This document shows, piece by piece, positions 24,284 to 35,951 of a stretch of DNA of 64,000 bases; position 1 is the first letter of the stretch, and every line of letters begins with the position of its first letter. Below the pieces are notes generated by a model. That model did not search any database. It saw only the letters and a list, made by a program, of their open reading frames with translations, and had not been told where the DNA came from. Both the position numbers and the translations under genes were made by a program. The stretch comes from Verticillium longisporum (taxonomy: Eukaryota > Ascomycota > Sordariomycetes > Glomerellales > Plectosphaerellaceae), in contig JAETXT010000001.1 in NCBI GenBank assembly GCA_019188255.1, positions 3,410,001 to 3,474,000 on the forward strand. Reading direction: 5' to 3'.

Positions 24284-27153
24284 ATGGCTGCCTCACAGCT
24301 CGACCTTCCCCTTCCCGGTGCCTCCTTCTTCGATCTTCACCATGATGGAACAACCACCCGCAGTCCTGTCTCGTTGCCCGATGGGGGCTGCAACTTTGTC
24401 GACCTGACGCCCGGTGCCAACGGGGCCAAGTGTGGATGTCGCCGCTTCTGGAGTCGCACTGTTTCCGGGAGAGGATTCGCAGATACCGTAGGATCGGACC
24501 ACACGGCCTGGTGCATGTGCACTCACCACGCTTGTTACCATGACCACACCCGCGACGCAGAAGCCGCCACCCCCGTAATAGGATTCGTTCCCGGACAGGA
24601 GAATACAAAACCCAAGGGACATCGTGAGCCCCTAAGCCCCGTCGTTCAGGATGCTTCGTTCCGCCTGCCTTCTGGATTCTCTACTTCATTGGATCTTATG
24701 AATCTGGACGCCGCGATGCTGCTGCCTATGAGCAAGCCCGAGGATGCCAGGAACCCGTGCGCTGGAACCCCCAGCCAGCAGCTCGAATCTACACTACAGG
24801 ATACGTTAAGTTGGGGCGAGTTTGTCCAGTCTCAGTCAGCCAACACGACCACACTGCCCCCGATCCCCCCTCAATGCCTTATGCCCTCTCAACCCAGTTC
24901 CACCACATCATCTAGCCAAGCTCGTTACTTGCGCCCTTTTGCCGGGAAAGGATTAAACACGCTCAGTGGTGTGCACCAGCCCGACCCTCGTTCTCTTCGC
25001 CAGGAAAAGCCGCAGGACCTGGAGCCCATGGACATTCAGCCCACAAGATCTGGAATGGAAGTCGTTACCGCGGGTGCCGCATCTGCTGTTGGAAATGGTT
25101 CAGACACTCCGAAAGCTCGACGATCTCCTGTTCTTACGGTCCAGGCTCCCGCAGCAATATTTGGGTCACCTTCACGTGATACGTTTCGACACATGTCAGA
25201 CACAGTCCAAGGACACGAGCAACGGCTCGATCGTTTGGAGAATGTTTCCTTCTCCGCGGGAGGTAATGACGAATGCCATGAAAAGCATGATGCCATGGAT
25301 CTTCGCGTTACGGACCTAGAAGGCCGGGTAGAAGAGGTTGAAAAACTCATGAATGATAATACCAGCCACGGAACTGCCCGCCATCTCCGCCAACCTGCCG
25401 TCGATGAGTCAATGAGCAGCGCCGTCTCTGTTTCTACCAGCGCGACTGCTCGTATCTCCGACGCGAGCGAGGTTTACAACCACATACAGTCCCTTCAGTC
25501 TCAACTTCGGCACCTCCAGTCTTTTGTGCCATCTTGTATGCATGCCTGGGAAGTGGAGGTGGTGTTTCTCCCGTTCGCTCTCCGGCGCATTTGGCAAGAA
25601 AGGCACGACTTCAAGCTGGAACCAACATCTAGCATGGACGAATGGACTCAGCTCCCCAACACCAACAGTACTGCCAGGTCAGGTACCCAATCTCCATATC
25701 ATGGAGATTGGGCGGCATCAAGACGGGACTATGACTGGCTGCTGGCCAAAGCCTGCGGCGCCCAGAGCCTCATTGATAGGCGCCTGAGGAGCAGAGGTTT
25801 GGTCAAAACCATGTCCGTCAAGGGTCCTGATGCTCGGAGCGTCGAAGCGGCCATCCAGGCTGCGTTTGGCCCCATCCTGCACCGTATGTCGACTTCTGCG
25901 TCCACATCTCGTCGGCGTAGCATCAACACCAAGATGGACAAGTTCATGGGTCTCCAACAACCCTGGGTGCCACTTCGGAAGATTCACAAAGACTCCCGTC
26001 TCCGTTTTCTCTCACCGGCTGAGATGGTCACACCAGCCTTGTGGGATGTTCCCTTTCTCAACTCGATCATCATGCGGGCTTCTGAGCGTAGGCTGTTCAT
26101 AACACAGTCAGAGGCATACCTCCAGGATCTGCACATGCATGACCAGGGGTGGACTTGGCAGAGGCTCCGTGAACAGCCTCGTGTCTATCCCGAAAAAAGT
26201 GCCTCGCAGGATGTGCCAGAGGCCGATGCACACGAAGAATGTTGGGCCTTTACTGAGCAACTGGATGAACCCGTCAGTGCCCAATCATCGCTGGGCATGC
26301 GAGAATTAGCTACAGCGCAGCGTGCATCGACATCGCCCTCACAGCGCTATTTCCATATCGATCCATCCCTGCGGTCACCCAGCCCGTACGTCACTCGCGG
26401 ACAGACTCCAAGGCACGAGGCCCACGTGACCCGACCGATTCACGCCCGCACAACATCGATGCCACCTGCAGGGTCAGCGCTCATTTCACCGTCCGGCATC
26501 AAGCGCCGGGTAGCATCCTCAGGGCAACAAAGAAAGGGAAGCGTGACGCCTCAGATGCAAGCTCGCCTTGAAGTTGTTGCTGTAGCATACAAAAGACAGC
26601 GAACGGGGTCCCCGAGTCGTCCTCACCATACTCCTCGCTGGACGTCTTCACCTAGCCCGGCACTGGCGATGTTTCCGACGGAACACGAACGGGTACAGCC
26701 AGCTCGAGGCGTCACACCTCTGTATTATGCCACTCCGTTCAGCAACGCGCCTCTAACAGAGTCACGAATGCGAGGCAGCGGGGTATGCCCGACGAAGACT
26801 CGGATGAGCATGGCGAAGCCGATTCTGGCAGCACCAACCTGAACGATGATGAGAGCATCTATCGAGCTGCTACTGGCGCTCGATTCACCATTGCCGAGGA
26901 CAGTGACGTGCAACACCTTCGGCAGCTCCAACCAGAGGACGAGCCATGGCCCGGTATTGAAGACCAGGACCGTATCTCGGATGGAGAAAACATTGATCCG
27001 CTATTTTCGCAAACAGCCGACGATGCGACTTCGGTAGCAAGCAGCCAACCTTCTGAGTACCCTAGCACCCAACGTGGATGGGGAGCGCAGGGCGCTGATG
27101 ATGACGATGACATGGGTTTCCGAATTCATGAAGACGATGACAGGATGATGTGA
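24284..27153 (+). CDS. Large fungal protein with N-terminal Cys/His cluster, unknown function
   Basis: I do not recognise a named function. The first exon is one open frame of about 800 codons; the C-terminus continues in another frame. A consistent splice is 24284-26692 joined to 26779-27153 (86-nt intron, GTACAG donor, CTAAC 20 bases before the GGCAG acceptor, phase 0), giving about 927 residues. Features: a Cys/His cluster at residues 36-88 (C36, CGC at 50-52, WCMCTHHACYHDH at 76-88) that could bind metal; a disordered Ser/Pro region; a coiled coil around residues 305-350 (GHEQRLDRLENV, LRVTDLEGRVEEVEKLMND); a second helical region with SLQSQLRHLQSFVPSCMHAW and EVVFLPFALRRIWQERHDF; a compact part near 540-620; and an acidic tail (DEDSDEHGEADSG). 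A nuclear or structural role is possible but unproven. The splice near the end is the weak point. Confidence 0.65.
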
Positions 27154-27776
27154 AGACGCGGATATTTACGAATACCACACGATGGCAGGTTTGGGTGGTT
27201 GAGGATGGCACAGCGTGCTCGAGTTTGGGTTTCCATGTAGCACGGGATGATGCTTATATGTTGGATTCCTTTCGTTTTCTTTGGGAGCTCATGTAACATT
27301 CGTATCTCGCATGGCGTTGTGGTTTTGAATCAGCCTCGAGCGGGAGTCTGGTAGCCTAGTGGACTGGTAGGCCGGACGCAGAACGCGGCATGTGGAAAAG
27401 AGGTGGACGAGGCGGATTTAGAATTACATAGTGCCATGCAGCGGCAGGCGAGCCGCGATCTCGGCTTCTTGTATAGATACCAAGACACTCTCAACATGAC
27501 AGCGTTGAATTTTGGAATCGCTGAGTGAAACATCAACATGAACATGACATACGACATACGGCCAAGCTCTCATGCTGAACAGAAAAGAACAAATGTTGGA
27601 TATTCGGTCTATGGCGGTCGGTATCAGAGTAGAAAGGAGGGGGTATCAGAGCCCGAGCTGAGCAACGAGCCATGCATCTGTGGTGTATGTACAAGCAATG
27701 GAGGAGAGACAAAACCAGGTTCAGAACCGAAGTAACCAAAAACGTATCAAAACTCCAAGTAGCGACACGAAACCCT

Positions 27777-27811
<35 letters not shown>

Positions 27812-28226
27812 TACCTGCGTCTGCCTGGTCCGAATTGGATCCCCCAAAAGAACCCAGCCAATTTGAAAACTAACTCCCTTAAAGCAAAGGCTGGTCGTGG
27901 CCGCGCCGTGCCGTGTCGACCTTGTGACAGTCTTCTCTACCGTGAAGGAGCGTACCCGATATATGCGTTTGTCATGTCTAGTGCGCCGGGCCGGATTGAA
28001 ATCCGGCGTGTTTCGTGAATGAGTGTAACCTGGTTTTGTTTGCATGCGATGCAATGACCGTTGAAAGAGCGTGATTCGTGCAATTCGTGAGAGAGCGTGT
28101 TCGAGTGGTGGTGCAAGTCTATGGTCTCGCAAAAGAGAAAACAAGAATGAGAACAAAAAACAAGAAACAAGAAACAAGAAACATGAGGCAGAAAGCAAAG
28201 CCGTCAATTTGACAAAGCGACCGAAG
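27154..28226. other. Intergenic, convergent 3' regions
   Basis: 3' ends of the unknown large gene (+) and the VPS62-like gene (-). It contains a TG/AG microsatellite (27777-27811) and GAAACAA repeats near 28160-28185. No gene supported. Confidence 0.5.
27777..27811. repeat. (TG)n(AG)n microsatellite
   Basis: A TG run with one CG interruption passes directly into an AG run. Confidence 0.9.
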
Positions 28227-29873
28227 CTAGTACCAGGTCTGGCCCGGCTTCAGTCTGTCGAGGATGCGGCAGCGGTTTGTGATGCAGAGCTTCTCGCGGC
28301 CAAGACGCTTGAATTTGGGACCCAGTGGCCCAGTCACATAGTGATACTGGCTGAAGAGGCGCCACTGGCGCAGGTCGGCGAGAGAGTAGACCTGGTCTCC
28401 CCATGGGCCTGCGTAGTGGAACCAGCTGGTCGGGGCTCCTGGATTCTCGGCGGTGGGCGTCAACGAAGAAGCGTTGGCATCCTTGCGGGAGAGCAGATAT
28501 TCAACCTCGCCGTCAACGTCGGCATCGACATCGAGACCGTCATCGACATCGCGCTCATAGTCGTACCAATACGAATACGTATTCTTGGCGGGATCCCATA
28601 GCGGGCCGCGGTCGGTGACGTCCTTGAGCAGCTTGAAGGGAAGGATGTAGGGGTGGAAGCCGGGCTGAGCATACATGGCGTGGCTGCCTACAGCGGAGTA
28701 AAGGACAGGTCTGTCGCCCCGCTTCTCGACGGCGTTGTAGGTATACGCCTGGCCGCCCTCGTGCTCGGAGAAGAAGATGCCACGCGGGATGCCGTGCTCG
28801 AAGCGCATCATGCAGTGCTCCCAGTCGCCAACGTGGTTGCCGAAGCGAATGTTGGCGACGGTCTGTCCGAGGTTGTACGAGTAGAAGAAGAACCAGAAAG
28901 CGTCGACGATGCCGTCACCCTTGTCGACGAGGATCAAGACGGCTGGCGCTTTGGAGTAGCCGTCAGCGTGAGGCTTGTTGATGGGCGTGGGGTCAGCGGG
29001 CATGGGTTGCTGATCGCGGCGGACGAAGCCAGTCTTGCGATCCAGGACGGGCTTGCGGCCCTTGGGCGAGAACTGCTGTCCGAGGGGGCGAGGGTCGGAA
29101 ATGCGGTTCACGGGATGCCCGCGCGAGACGTCTTACCAAGTCGTGTCCTGGGTGGGGTGCTGCTAGCCACCGGGCTGGTTAGGCGGGTCACCGTCGTCGG
29201 CGTAGTCGTGATGGGGCTCCTCATTGTCATCTCTCCAGGTGTGAGGAATAGAAGAGTGGCTGTGGAGCCACTCGGGTCTCGATTCAACGTCAACGTCGGC
29301 GGTCAAGAAGACCTGTCCATCCATGCCGTTGAGTTCGTGCAGGTCATCCAACAGGGCGGTCCTGTTGAGTGCTTCGGTTTCGAGATAGGGAATCATGTGC
29401 TGAACGTGCTCGGCGATATCAGAGGGCCAGAAGTTCTCCTTAGAGTAGAGGTGAACGAGCGGCGCATACTTGAGGACGTAGTCGGGTGTCTGTTGGAGAA
29501 CGTTGCCACGGTCGGCTAGCTGTCCTCTTGCTGTGCGGCCCGCAACCTCCCAACCGGCATGTCTTTCATTGTTGTCTCCGAGAGAGCGCAGCTCCAGGCG
29601 CTCGGCGAACAGCTCGCCATCGTCGGTGCTGTTGTTGTTCCAAGGCAGCAGTGCGGCGGGGTCCCAGGTCAGGTGGTGGATGCCGCATAGACTGAGCCAG
29701 CGACAGGCCTGGCGGTCGAGCCAGTAGCGACTGCTGCTGACCCATAGCTTGTCCTCGGCGGCCTTCTCCTTGTCGGTCTGCGCCGGGTTCAAGTAGCGAG
29801 GGAGGGTGCCGGCGATGAAGGACAGACAGAGGAAGCAGGCGACGAAAATGGAGAGACGGCGTACGTGGTACAT
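28227..29873 (-). CDS. VPS62-like (DUF946-type) secretory/vacuolar protein
   Basis: Fungal Vps62-type proteins carry an N-terminal membrane anchor and a DUF946-like domain; yeast VPS62 is needed for vacuolar protein sorting, mechanism unknown. The minus-strand frame opens with an anchor (RLSIFVACFLCLSFIAGTL). The domain shows YVLKYAPLVHLYSKENFWPS, GMDGQVFLTADVDVESRPEW, then APAVLILVDKGDGIVDAFWF, FGNHVGDWEHCMMRFEHGIP, PVLYSAVGSHAMYAQPGFHP and RGPLWDPAKNTYSYWYDYE. Two in-frame stops, TAG at 29163-29165 and TAA at 29133-29135, lie in the linker between the halves. Removing 29132-29191 (60 nt, GTGACC...GTAAG) or 29132-29170 (39 nt, GTGGCT...GTAAG) keeps frame and joins to DVSRGHPVNRISDPRPLGQQ; both splices are weak. 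Length about 528 residues. Confidence 0.75.
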
Positions 29874-31711
29874 GGTCGAGGGAGAGGCTGGGTCTCGGTG
29901 CCGGTCGACGGCAGCGAGAAACGACAAGATTGGCGAGAGCTATGCGTAGGGAGGATGGGAAGAAAGGCAAGGGCAAAGACAAAGCGTGGTGCAATGCGGC
30001 GTACGCTCAATGGGCTGTGTGGCCTCGGCGGGCGGGGGTCGGGGCGGCGGCAGTGATGGCGGCAGCGGAACGTTCGGAAGCGGCAGTGGGCACTGGTGGA
30101 GGCATCGCCAGGGTAGTAGTGGTTGACTTGGACAGTGGCCCTGATCGCTGTTGAAGCTGCTGGACAGGGTCCGTTTCCGCAGCGTGCGATCAATGGGGTA
30201 GAAGAAAAGAAAGATGGCGTGGACGTTGGCCACAAGGCTGAAGCGAGGCGGGAAGGAGGAATGGAAAGGACTGGCGCTATACTAGTAGGTTTTTTTTCAA
30301 TGGTTTGAGAGAGGACGGGTTGGGATGGGATCAGATGTAAGGCGAAGGGAGGGGACAGGATGCAGCAGAGGGGGAGGATTGGGGGAAAGAGTGGGAAGGG
30401 GCCAGTCACACCTCGCACTTGCGTGTACTGGAAGCAGGGCGGAAGGTGCCATGCAGGGACACAGTCCATGTCAGCGAATCTGGTAGGTACTATGCCTCAG
30501 TCGTGGGGCCTCGGCGGCAACTTTCGACCCGATCGCTGGTGTCGATACCTTGAAGTTCCCGCTTCCCCCGCTTTGAGGCTAGCACAAAGAGAACCCTGAA
30601 GAGGCACAGAGACAGGGTTCCCCGCTACCGGAGGCACGTCTCTCGACCGGTACCTAACGCTGGCGGTGGGTGGCAGCCCAGCTCGCCTAGGTGCCCTTCC
30701 TCCAGGGACCTGACTTGGCCCGTCGACACCGACACTAGGTACTTAGGTGCCCTAGGTACCTACCTTACCTAGGGAAGTAGGTAGGTAAGTACCGCCCACC
30801 GCCACGCAGTACAGCCGATCAGCAGGGACCAACCAAAAAGCCCACATGGTCCTGTCAGTCGGTCCATATGCCGCTTCCACTTCGGCAGGTGCTCGATCGT
30901 CTGGGTTTCGAGCTGCTTGAATGCCCCATTCTTGCCAGTCACGGGCCGTCGTGCAGCCAAGGTACCCGGATCAGGCCAAGGACTGGAAAACTCCAACAGG
31001 AAATGCTGTGAAGCCTGCGTGACAGTTACCGGTGACCTGACTGGACCGTGGCAACATGCCCCGTGTCGCAAACATCTCGTCAGGTTGCGTGTTAGTCTCT
31101 GGCAGTGCGCGCCGTAGCCGCCCGCTCGGCCTTCTCACCAAGGAGTCAAGAGTCAGCTCTTGTTTCACCGACACAGACGGACGGCTGACTGTTGGTGACT
31201 TTGACGCATCAGTGGCGGTCCCCCCCTGCAGTACCTTGGAGGTCGTGTCAAGTGTCTTTTGGGCGTTGGCGTATGAGAATGTGCCAGTTGTTCACGCTGA
31301 CAGAGACACGGTTCGTCGGCATGTCATCCATCACCATACACAGTTCGTCCAAAGAGCATCGACCTGTCGAAGTATATACATTACTCAGCTCATCTTCATG
31401 ACTCCAACTGTCTGTCAAAGAACACGCCGCTCTGGATCCCTTCAATTCATTGGATATCCATGGAAGCGGAGCGACTGCATTGTAGATGGTTCATATTAGG
31501 TAGCGGGTGTGTGACCATGGAGTCTGCGAATCTCGCAGCAACCCGACCGAAAATACAGTCGTCTCGAAGCATTACCACGACCAACGCAGCTAGGTAGTGG
31601 TTGGAAGTCTACCTCTTCTCCCTTGTGACGAGTTGACAAGAGCAGCCTGGCGTCCCAGCAGCTAGACCACACCTTGACCCCCCTTGACAGATACCGAGTC
31701 GATAGGCCGGA
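29874..31711. other. Intergenic region with clustered TACCTAGGTA-type palindromes
   Basis: No gene seen. The left part is the promoter of the VPS62-like gene; 30730-30790 holds a dense cluster of CCTAGGTA/TAGGTACC palindromic words. The right end is 3' of the FAD oxidoreductase. Confidence 0.45.
30734..30792. repeat. Cluster of (C)CTAGGTAC palindromic words
   Basis: Within about 60 bases the words CTAGGTAC, TTAGGTG, CCTAGGTACC, TACCTTACCTAGG and GTAGGTAGGTAAGTACC follow each other and could fold into alternative hairpins. Similar words recur in other intergenic parts of the window. Confidence 0.6.
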
Positions 31712-33233
31712 TCAGACGAACATGTCCTTCAGATCCGCCACTGTCACATTGTCCATCTCCCTCGCCCGCGCCGCTCTCTCTTCGCTGACCAGGAATTCGT
31801 GAGGCAGCCCGACCGCCTCGGCTACCTCCAGCTCCTGCCCGTTCATCATGCCCACCACAGCCTTTGCACACAGCGCCGCCCGCGGCATCCCATGCCCCGT
31901 ATAACCTGCCGCCACCCAGAGCCCCGTGTCGCCGCCCAGCGCCTTCGGCACCTCCCCAACCCACGGCAGGAAGTCTCTCGAGTACCCCATGATACCCGTC
32001 CACTCGTAGGTCGCCGCAAGCTCCCCCTCCGCGATGCCCGTCGTTGCCCCGAGCGTCTGTCGTAGGTAGCTGGCGACGACGGGATCGAGCCAGTCATCCG
32101 CGCTGGCACCCACGCCGCGCGCCGTGCCCCTAGATCGCCCACCGCCGAGGATCAGCTCCTCTCGCCCGCTGGGCCTCTGCACGAGATAGTCGTCCTGGCT
32201 CGGCCCCTTCGGCGGCACCCCCATGAACACATAGCTGTGCTCGAGCGCCCTCTGCCCCGGCCCCGGCACGAGGGCCGCGACCTGCCCGCGCACCGGCACC
32301 AGCAGGTCCGAAAACGCCGGCACCAGCCGCGATGTGTGCCCGTTGCACGCCAGCAGCACCTTTCTCGCCGCGACCTGCCCCTGGGCGTATGCACGATCCA
32401 CCGGAGCGCGGTCTCGCCGCCGCCACCGTCGTTGTCGTCGGGCCCCTCGAGCCTCTGTAGGTGCGTCGCCGCCGTGCCCGTCTGCAGGTTGAACCCCGCG
32501 CCCTGGGCCAGCAGCCTCTCGAGCACCCAGCACACGAGCTTGTACGGCCACAGGCTCGCAGCGTCCGCCTGCACGACGGCGCCGACGGCGCCGTGGACCC
32601 CGAGTGCCGCCAGCTCGGCGGCCGAGCGCACGACGCGCGCCTTGGCAGCCAGGTCCGGGTGCGCCCTGCCGAGGTCGGCGATGCGCAGAGCGGCGGCGGC
32701 GAAGAGGTCGGGCGTGTAGAAGGCGTGGACACCGGGAAAGGAGACCCAGTCGCAGGGGACGTCGTGCTCGGCCACGAGGTCGCGCAGGAAGGCGTACGTG
32801 TTGAGCTCGAAGCGCGCCACGGCCGTACTGAGGCCGTAGACGCTTGGCTGGCAGTGCCCACCATTCTGTCGGGGCGCGTTAACTTGCAAGTTCCTCTGCC
32901 ACCGCTTTCGCACATGCACACACGCACACAAGCAGTCGTGGTCGTGCGTGTGCCGCTGAAGGAGGGATGACTCACTCTGCCTGTGGCACCCCAGCATGCT
33001 TCCCTCGCCTCGAGCATCAGCACGTCTGATGCCGCATTGGCCTCTTTGAGAAAATGCGCGGCGAATGCTCCTGTGATGCCGCTGCCGATAATGACGACAT
33101 CGGCCGTGGCGGGGAGCTCAGCCGTCGTCCGGTGGCCCAGGAGCTTCTCTGAGGGTTCGCGATGCCAGTATGATGCCGTGCTCCTCTCTGACGGCAGGTC
33201 TGCCTGGCCGTCTCGCAGAGTGGCGCCAGTCAT
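31712..33233 (-). CDS. DAO-family FAD-dependent oxidoreductase, one-base frame break
   Basis: This belongs to the D-amino-acid oxidase-like fold (DAO), flavoenzymes acting on amines or amino acids; the substrate is unknown. Two minus-strand exons, 33233-32976 and 32865-31712, have a 110-nt GTGAGT...GACAG intron that splits the family signature WGATGR and NGGHCQP. The FAD dinucleotide motif is ADVVIIGSGITGAFAAHFL near residue 45. Downstream: ARKVLLACNGHTSRLVPAFS, VPVRGQVAALVPG, EWTGIMGYSRDFLPWVGEVP and GLWVAAGYTGHGMPRAALCA, the C-terminal FAD-binding end. The frame breaks between VHTPRG and QVAARKVLL: one extra base in the C4 (32378-32381) or G3 (32383-32385) run repairs it. The repaired length is about 470 residues, normal for the family. 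The frame stays open on both sides, so sequence error is more likely than decay. Confidence 0.82.
32378..32385. other. Frame break in DAO gene at short C/G runs
   Basis: On the coding strand, CCCAGGGGCAGG needs one more base to join VHTPRG to QVAARKVLLACNGH. Confidence 0.75.
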
Positions 33234-33859
33234 GATGGCTTGCCGCCTGTCGCCTGTGTCTCTTTTGTGAAGCGGCAAGTCAGAGATGCAGCTCTGCTGG
33301 GTGGATGATATCCGTATGCTGGTAGCGAGCTTCGTGTGCGTCTGAAAGGTGAGTCACTGTATTCTGGAATGTCGAGGATGCTAAGATTCTCTTCCAATGA
33401 GGCAGAAGGCATGATTCGAATGATATCGCAGTCGGGCAGGTGATCTGGGTGGTGAGTGCATCAAGCTATCAGCAGAGACGCCTGACTGGAGCTGCTTGGT
33501 GCCCCTCATTCGGAGATCGACCGGCCAATCGAGTGGCCACGCACCAAAATCGACGTCGCACGACTTCACACCTCGACGTGAATTGCTGGCTGGCAATGGT
33601 AGTCAATTGGCTGATACGCACAACCGAGCAAGCCTCGCAGCAGCAGGCGGGGAAACTCGGCTGGATCCATCACGGGCACAGATCGTCAAGCATAAGGTCA
33701 TGTCTGTATTTTTGTGATCGCCGCGAAGCGAGAACACCCCAGTTCCTCAGTCATGTTGCGTCCCAATCTACGGAGAAACGGTAGCATGTACATGAAAAAC
33801 TGCACGCCAACACCGCGAGGACCGCAAGCAAACTTGAAACAACGTCCAAAGCCGGGCGC
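33234..33859. other. Intergenic region
   Basis: This lies between the 5' end of the FAD oxidoreductase (-) and the 3' end of eIF2-beta (-). No gene seen. Confidence 0.5.
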
Positions 33860-35164
33860 TTAACCCTGCATCTTCTTTCTCTTGCCGATCTGGGCTGAGA
33901 AACCCGTCTTGATGGCCGTGACAGTTCTCCGGGAACCGCAGTTGTTGCAGTTGACGAAGTAGAGACGGTTCTCACCCTTGTTGAGCTCCGTGTTAGGGGA
34001 CTTGCATGTCTTGCAGGTGACGTACTCGACTGTGGAGTGGTTAGCACTGCCATGGTCACGCAGAATGGGAGACGGGGGCCGACTGACTGATGTACTTTCG
34101 CAGAACGTTCTCGATCTGCTTCTGCTGGAAGCGACCCTTGATGACAAGGCGTCGGCTACCGTCGACGGAGCCGCTGGTACCCAGTTCGGAGAACAGGTAC
34201 TGGGTAACGTGCTCGTCCGTCCTCTTCATGCGCTTCGCAATCTCGGCAATGTTGGCGAAGATGGTCTTCTTGTTGCCTTCACGCACGCACTGGGGGGCGG
34301 GATCTTGTAGCTCTTGGTGCCGCTCAGAGCGTGGTCGGGGTTCTTCTGCGACAGCTGGTGGAAGAACCTGTCGAGGAGCAGGGTGTAGCTCAGGGGCTTG
34401 TTCTCGTCGTGCTGCCAGATGCCGGTGCCGGCCTCCATGTCGCCCTCGTCGGCGGCCTCCTCGGGTGCAGCCTCGGCCTCGGCCTCGTCCTTGAGCTCGA
34501 GAGCCTTGAGCTTGGCGGCAAAGTCGTCCTCCTCGCCCTCCTTGGGCACCTTCTTCTTCTTCTTCTTCTTCATGGACAGGTCGAGTCCACCATCCTCGGC
34601 GGCGGCGTCGCCGGCCTCGTCGTCCTCCTTGACGACCTTCTTCTTCTTCTTCTTCTTCATGGTAAGGTCCAGGCCACCATCGGCGGCGGGGGCGTCGTCG
34701 CCTGCGGGGGCGGCATCATCGACAGCGGCGGCTTCAGAGAGGGGATCAGTAAAGGCTTCAAGGGCGGCGGCAAGCGGCGGCGTACGAGGCGTGTGCGACT
34801 GAGCCGAGTCCTTGGTTTCATCGGGAGAGTTGACCATGGTGACGGAGCCGTCGGCGTCAACAACAACTTCCTCGCTGGAAAAGGCGACCGATTTTCGCTG
34901 CTTGCGGTCGGGGAGTGCGGTTTCCTATAGAAAAGGGGGAGGAGCAGTCAGTACGGTGGCGCTCGGAGAACCGGTGGATGACGATGGAAATAAAAACTTC
35001 GACGTCGAAGGAAAATAATATACAGGTCAGGGAGTCGCGTTCCAGACGGGGTTCTTGTCGCTCGGTTTGGTCGTGGGTAAGGAAATGGTGGGGGGGGAGG
35101 ACGAAGAGGGGCGAAATTGGTGGTCGAGGCTGCACCAGCTGGAGAGGGCTAAACTTACCTCCAT
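33860..35164 (-). CDS. SUI3: Translation initiation factor eIF2 subunit beta, one-base frame break
   Basis: eIF2-beta is the part of the eIF2-GTP-Met-tRNA complex that contacts eIF5 and eIF2B. Three minus-strand exons: 35164-35159 (ATG GAG only), 34924-34088 and 34029-33860; the introns are 234 nt (GTAAGT...CTATAG) and 58 nt (GTCAGT...GCTAACC...ACAG). The N-terminus reads [17 protein letters not shown] and [19 protein letters not shown]. Two lysine blocks follow ([15 protein letters not shown] and [15 protein letters not shown]), matching the known K-boxes. Then [20 protein letters not shown], the core ([40 protein letters not shown]) and a C2-C2 zinc finger ([23 protein letters not shown]). 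The frame breaks at G6 (34292-34297): one more base gives [20 protein letters not shown], as in homologs. An essential gene should not be broken, so an assembly error is likely. Confidence 0.9.
34292..34297. other. Frame break in eIF2-beta at a G6 run
   Basis: The coding strand reads CCG then a C6 run before AGTGCGTG. One extra C restores [13 protein letters not shown]. As written, the frame reads [14 protein letters not shown] and leaves the eIF2-beta core. Confidence 0.85.
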
Positions 35165-35951
35165 GATTGTGGTTGAGTTCGGCGAAAACGGATGTACCCT
35201 CTCGCCTGTCGTGTCGTGCAGGGTATATGGACCTATTGGGGCTGTCCTGGGGCGGAATCCAGTCCTGGAAATGCGGGCGTGGATGTGTGTGGTTGAAAGG
35301 TGTCGATCGATTGTGGTTGAAGAGGCCGATGGTAAGGAGGAGATGCGCCAGTTGGGATTTCTTTCTAGCTGGACAAACGAGATGGATTTCTAGAAGTGAC
35401 GTTTGGCAAAACTATGGGCACTTTGATGCGGGCGGGCAGTGATCGCTTCGGTCCTTGCACCAGTATTGACTCCTGCTCAGAGGGGTAAGGGGCGCGCCAC
35501 GGATTGGCCGTGACCAGGTGCCAGCGTCCGTTTAGAGTGGTTCTCGCCGTCGTCAGACGCAAAACTGCCCTGTGAGTCAGAGATCTCACGTGATACAGAG
35601 TGCAAATCGTTGGACTTGGCAGCCAATAGGAGTTGATCAAGGTTGGGACTGGGTGGGGTCGCCAGGGCACGTTCCCCGGCTCCTCATCCGGGCCGGATCG
35701 GCCTCTTGTTGGGTCAGTGCAGGCCAGTCTCGCGAGTGGGATGCGAATGAAGCTCCCCTTCGTCTGCCAAGCTCCCCCCAAGGCCATGCCACTTCTGCTG
35801 GCCGCTCCAACTTCTTAGCCTCGGGTTCTTGTGCCATCGAAACAGCAGCGATTCCCTTCTAGCATTGTCTTTCTTCACCCTCGCGACAGAGCTCGACAGA
35901 GCTCAACGATCAACTGCTGAACACGCCGGGTTCCTACCGCCACAAAGCGCC
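35165..35951. promoter_or_regulatory. Shared divergent promoter region of eIF2-beta and Mim2-like genes
   Basis: The start codons face away from each other, 787 bases apart, with no frame resembling protein between. The MIM2-side leader includes a GACAGAGCT direct repeat near 35883-35904. That the region serves both genes is inferred from layout only. Confidence 0.4.

Noticed and set aside
27345..27395. tRNA-like D-arm (GTAGCCTAGTGGACTGGTAG)
   Set aside because: No TTCRA T-loop and no acceptor stem pairing within the right distance.
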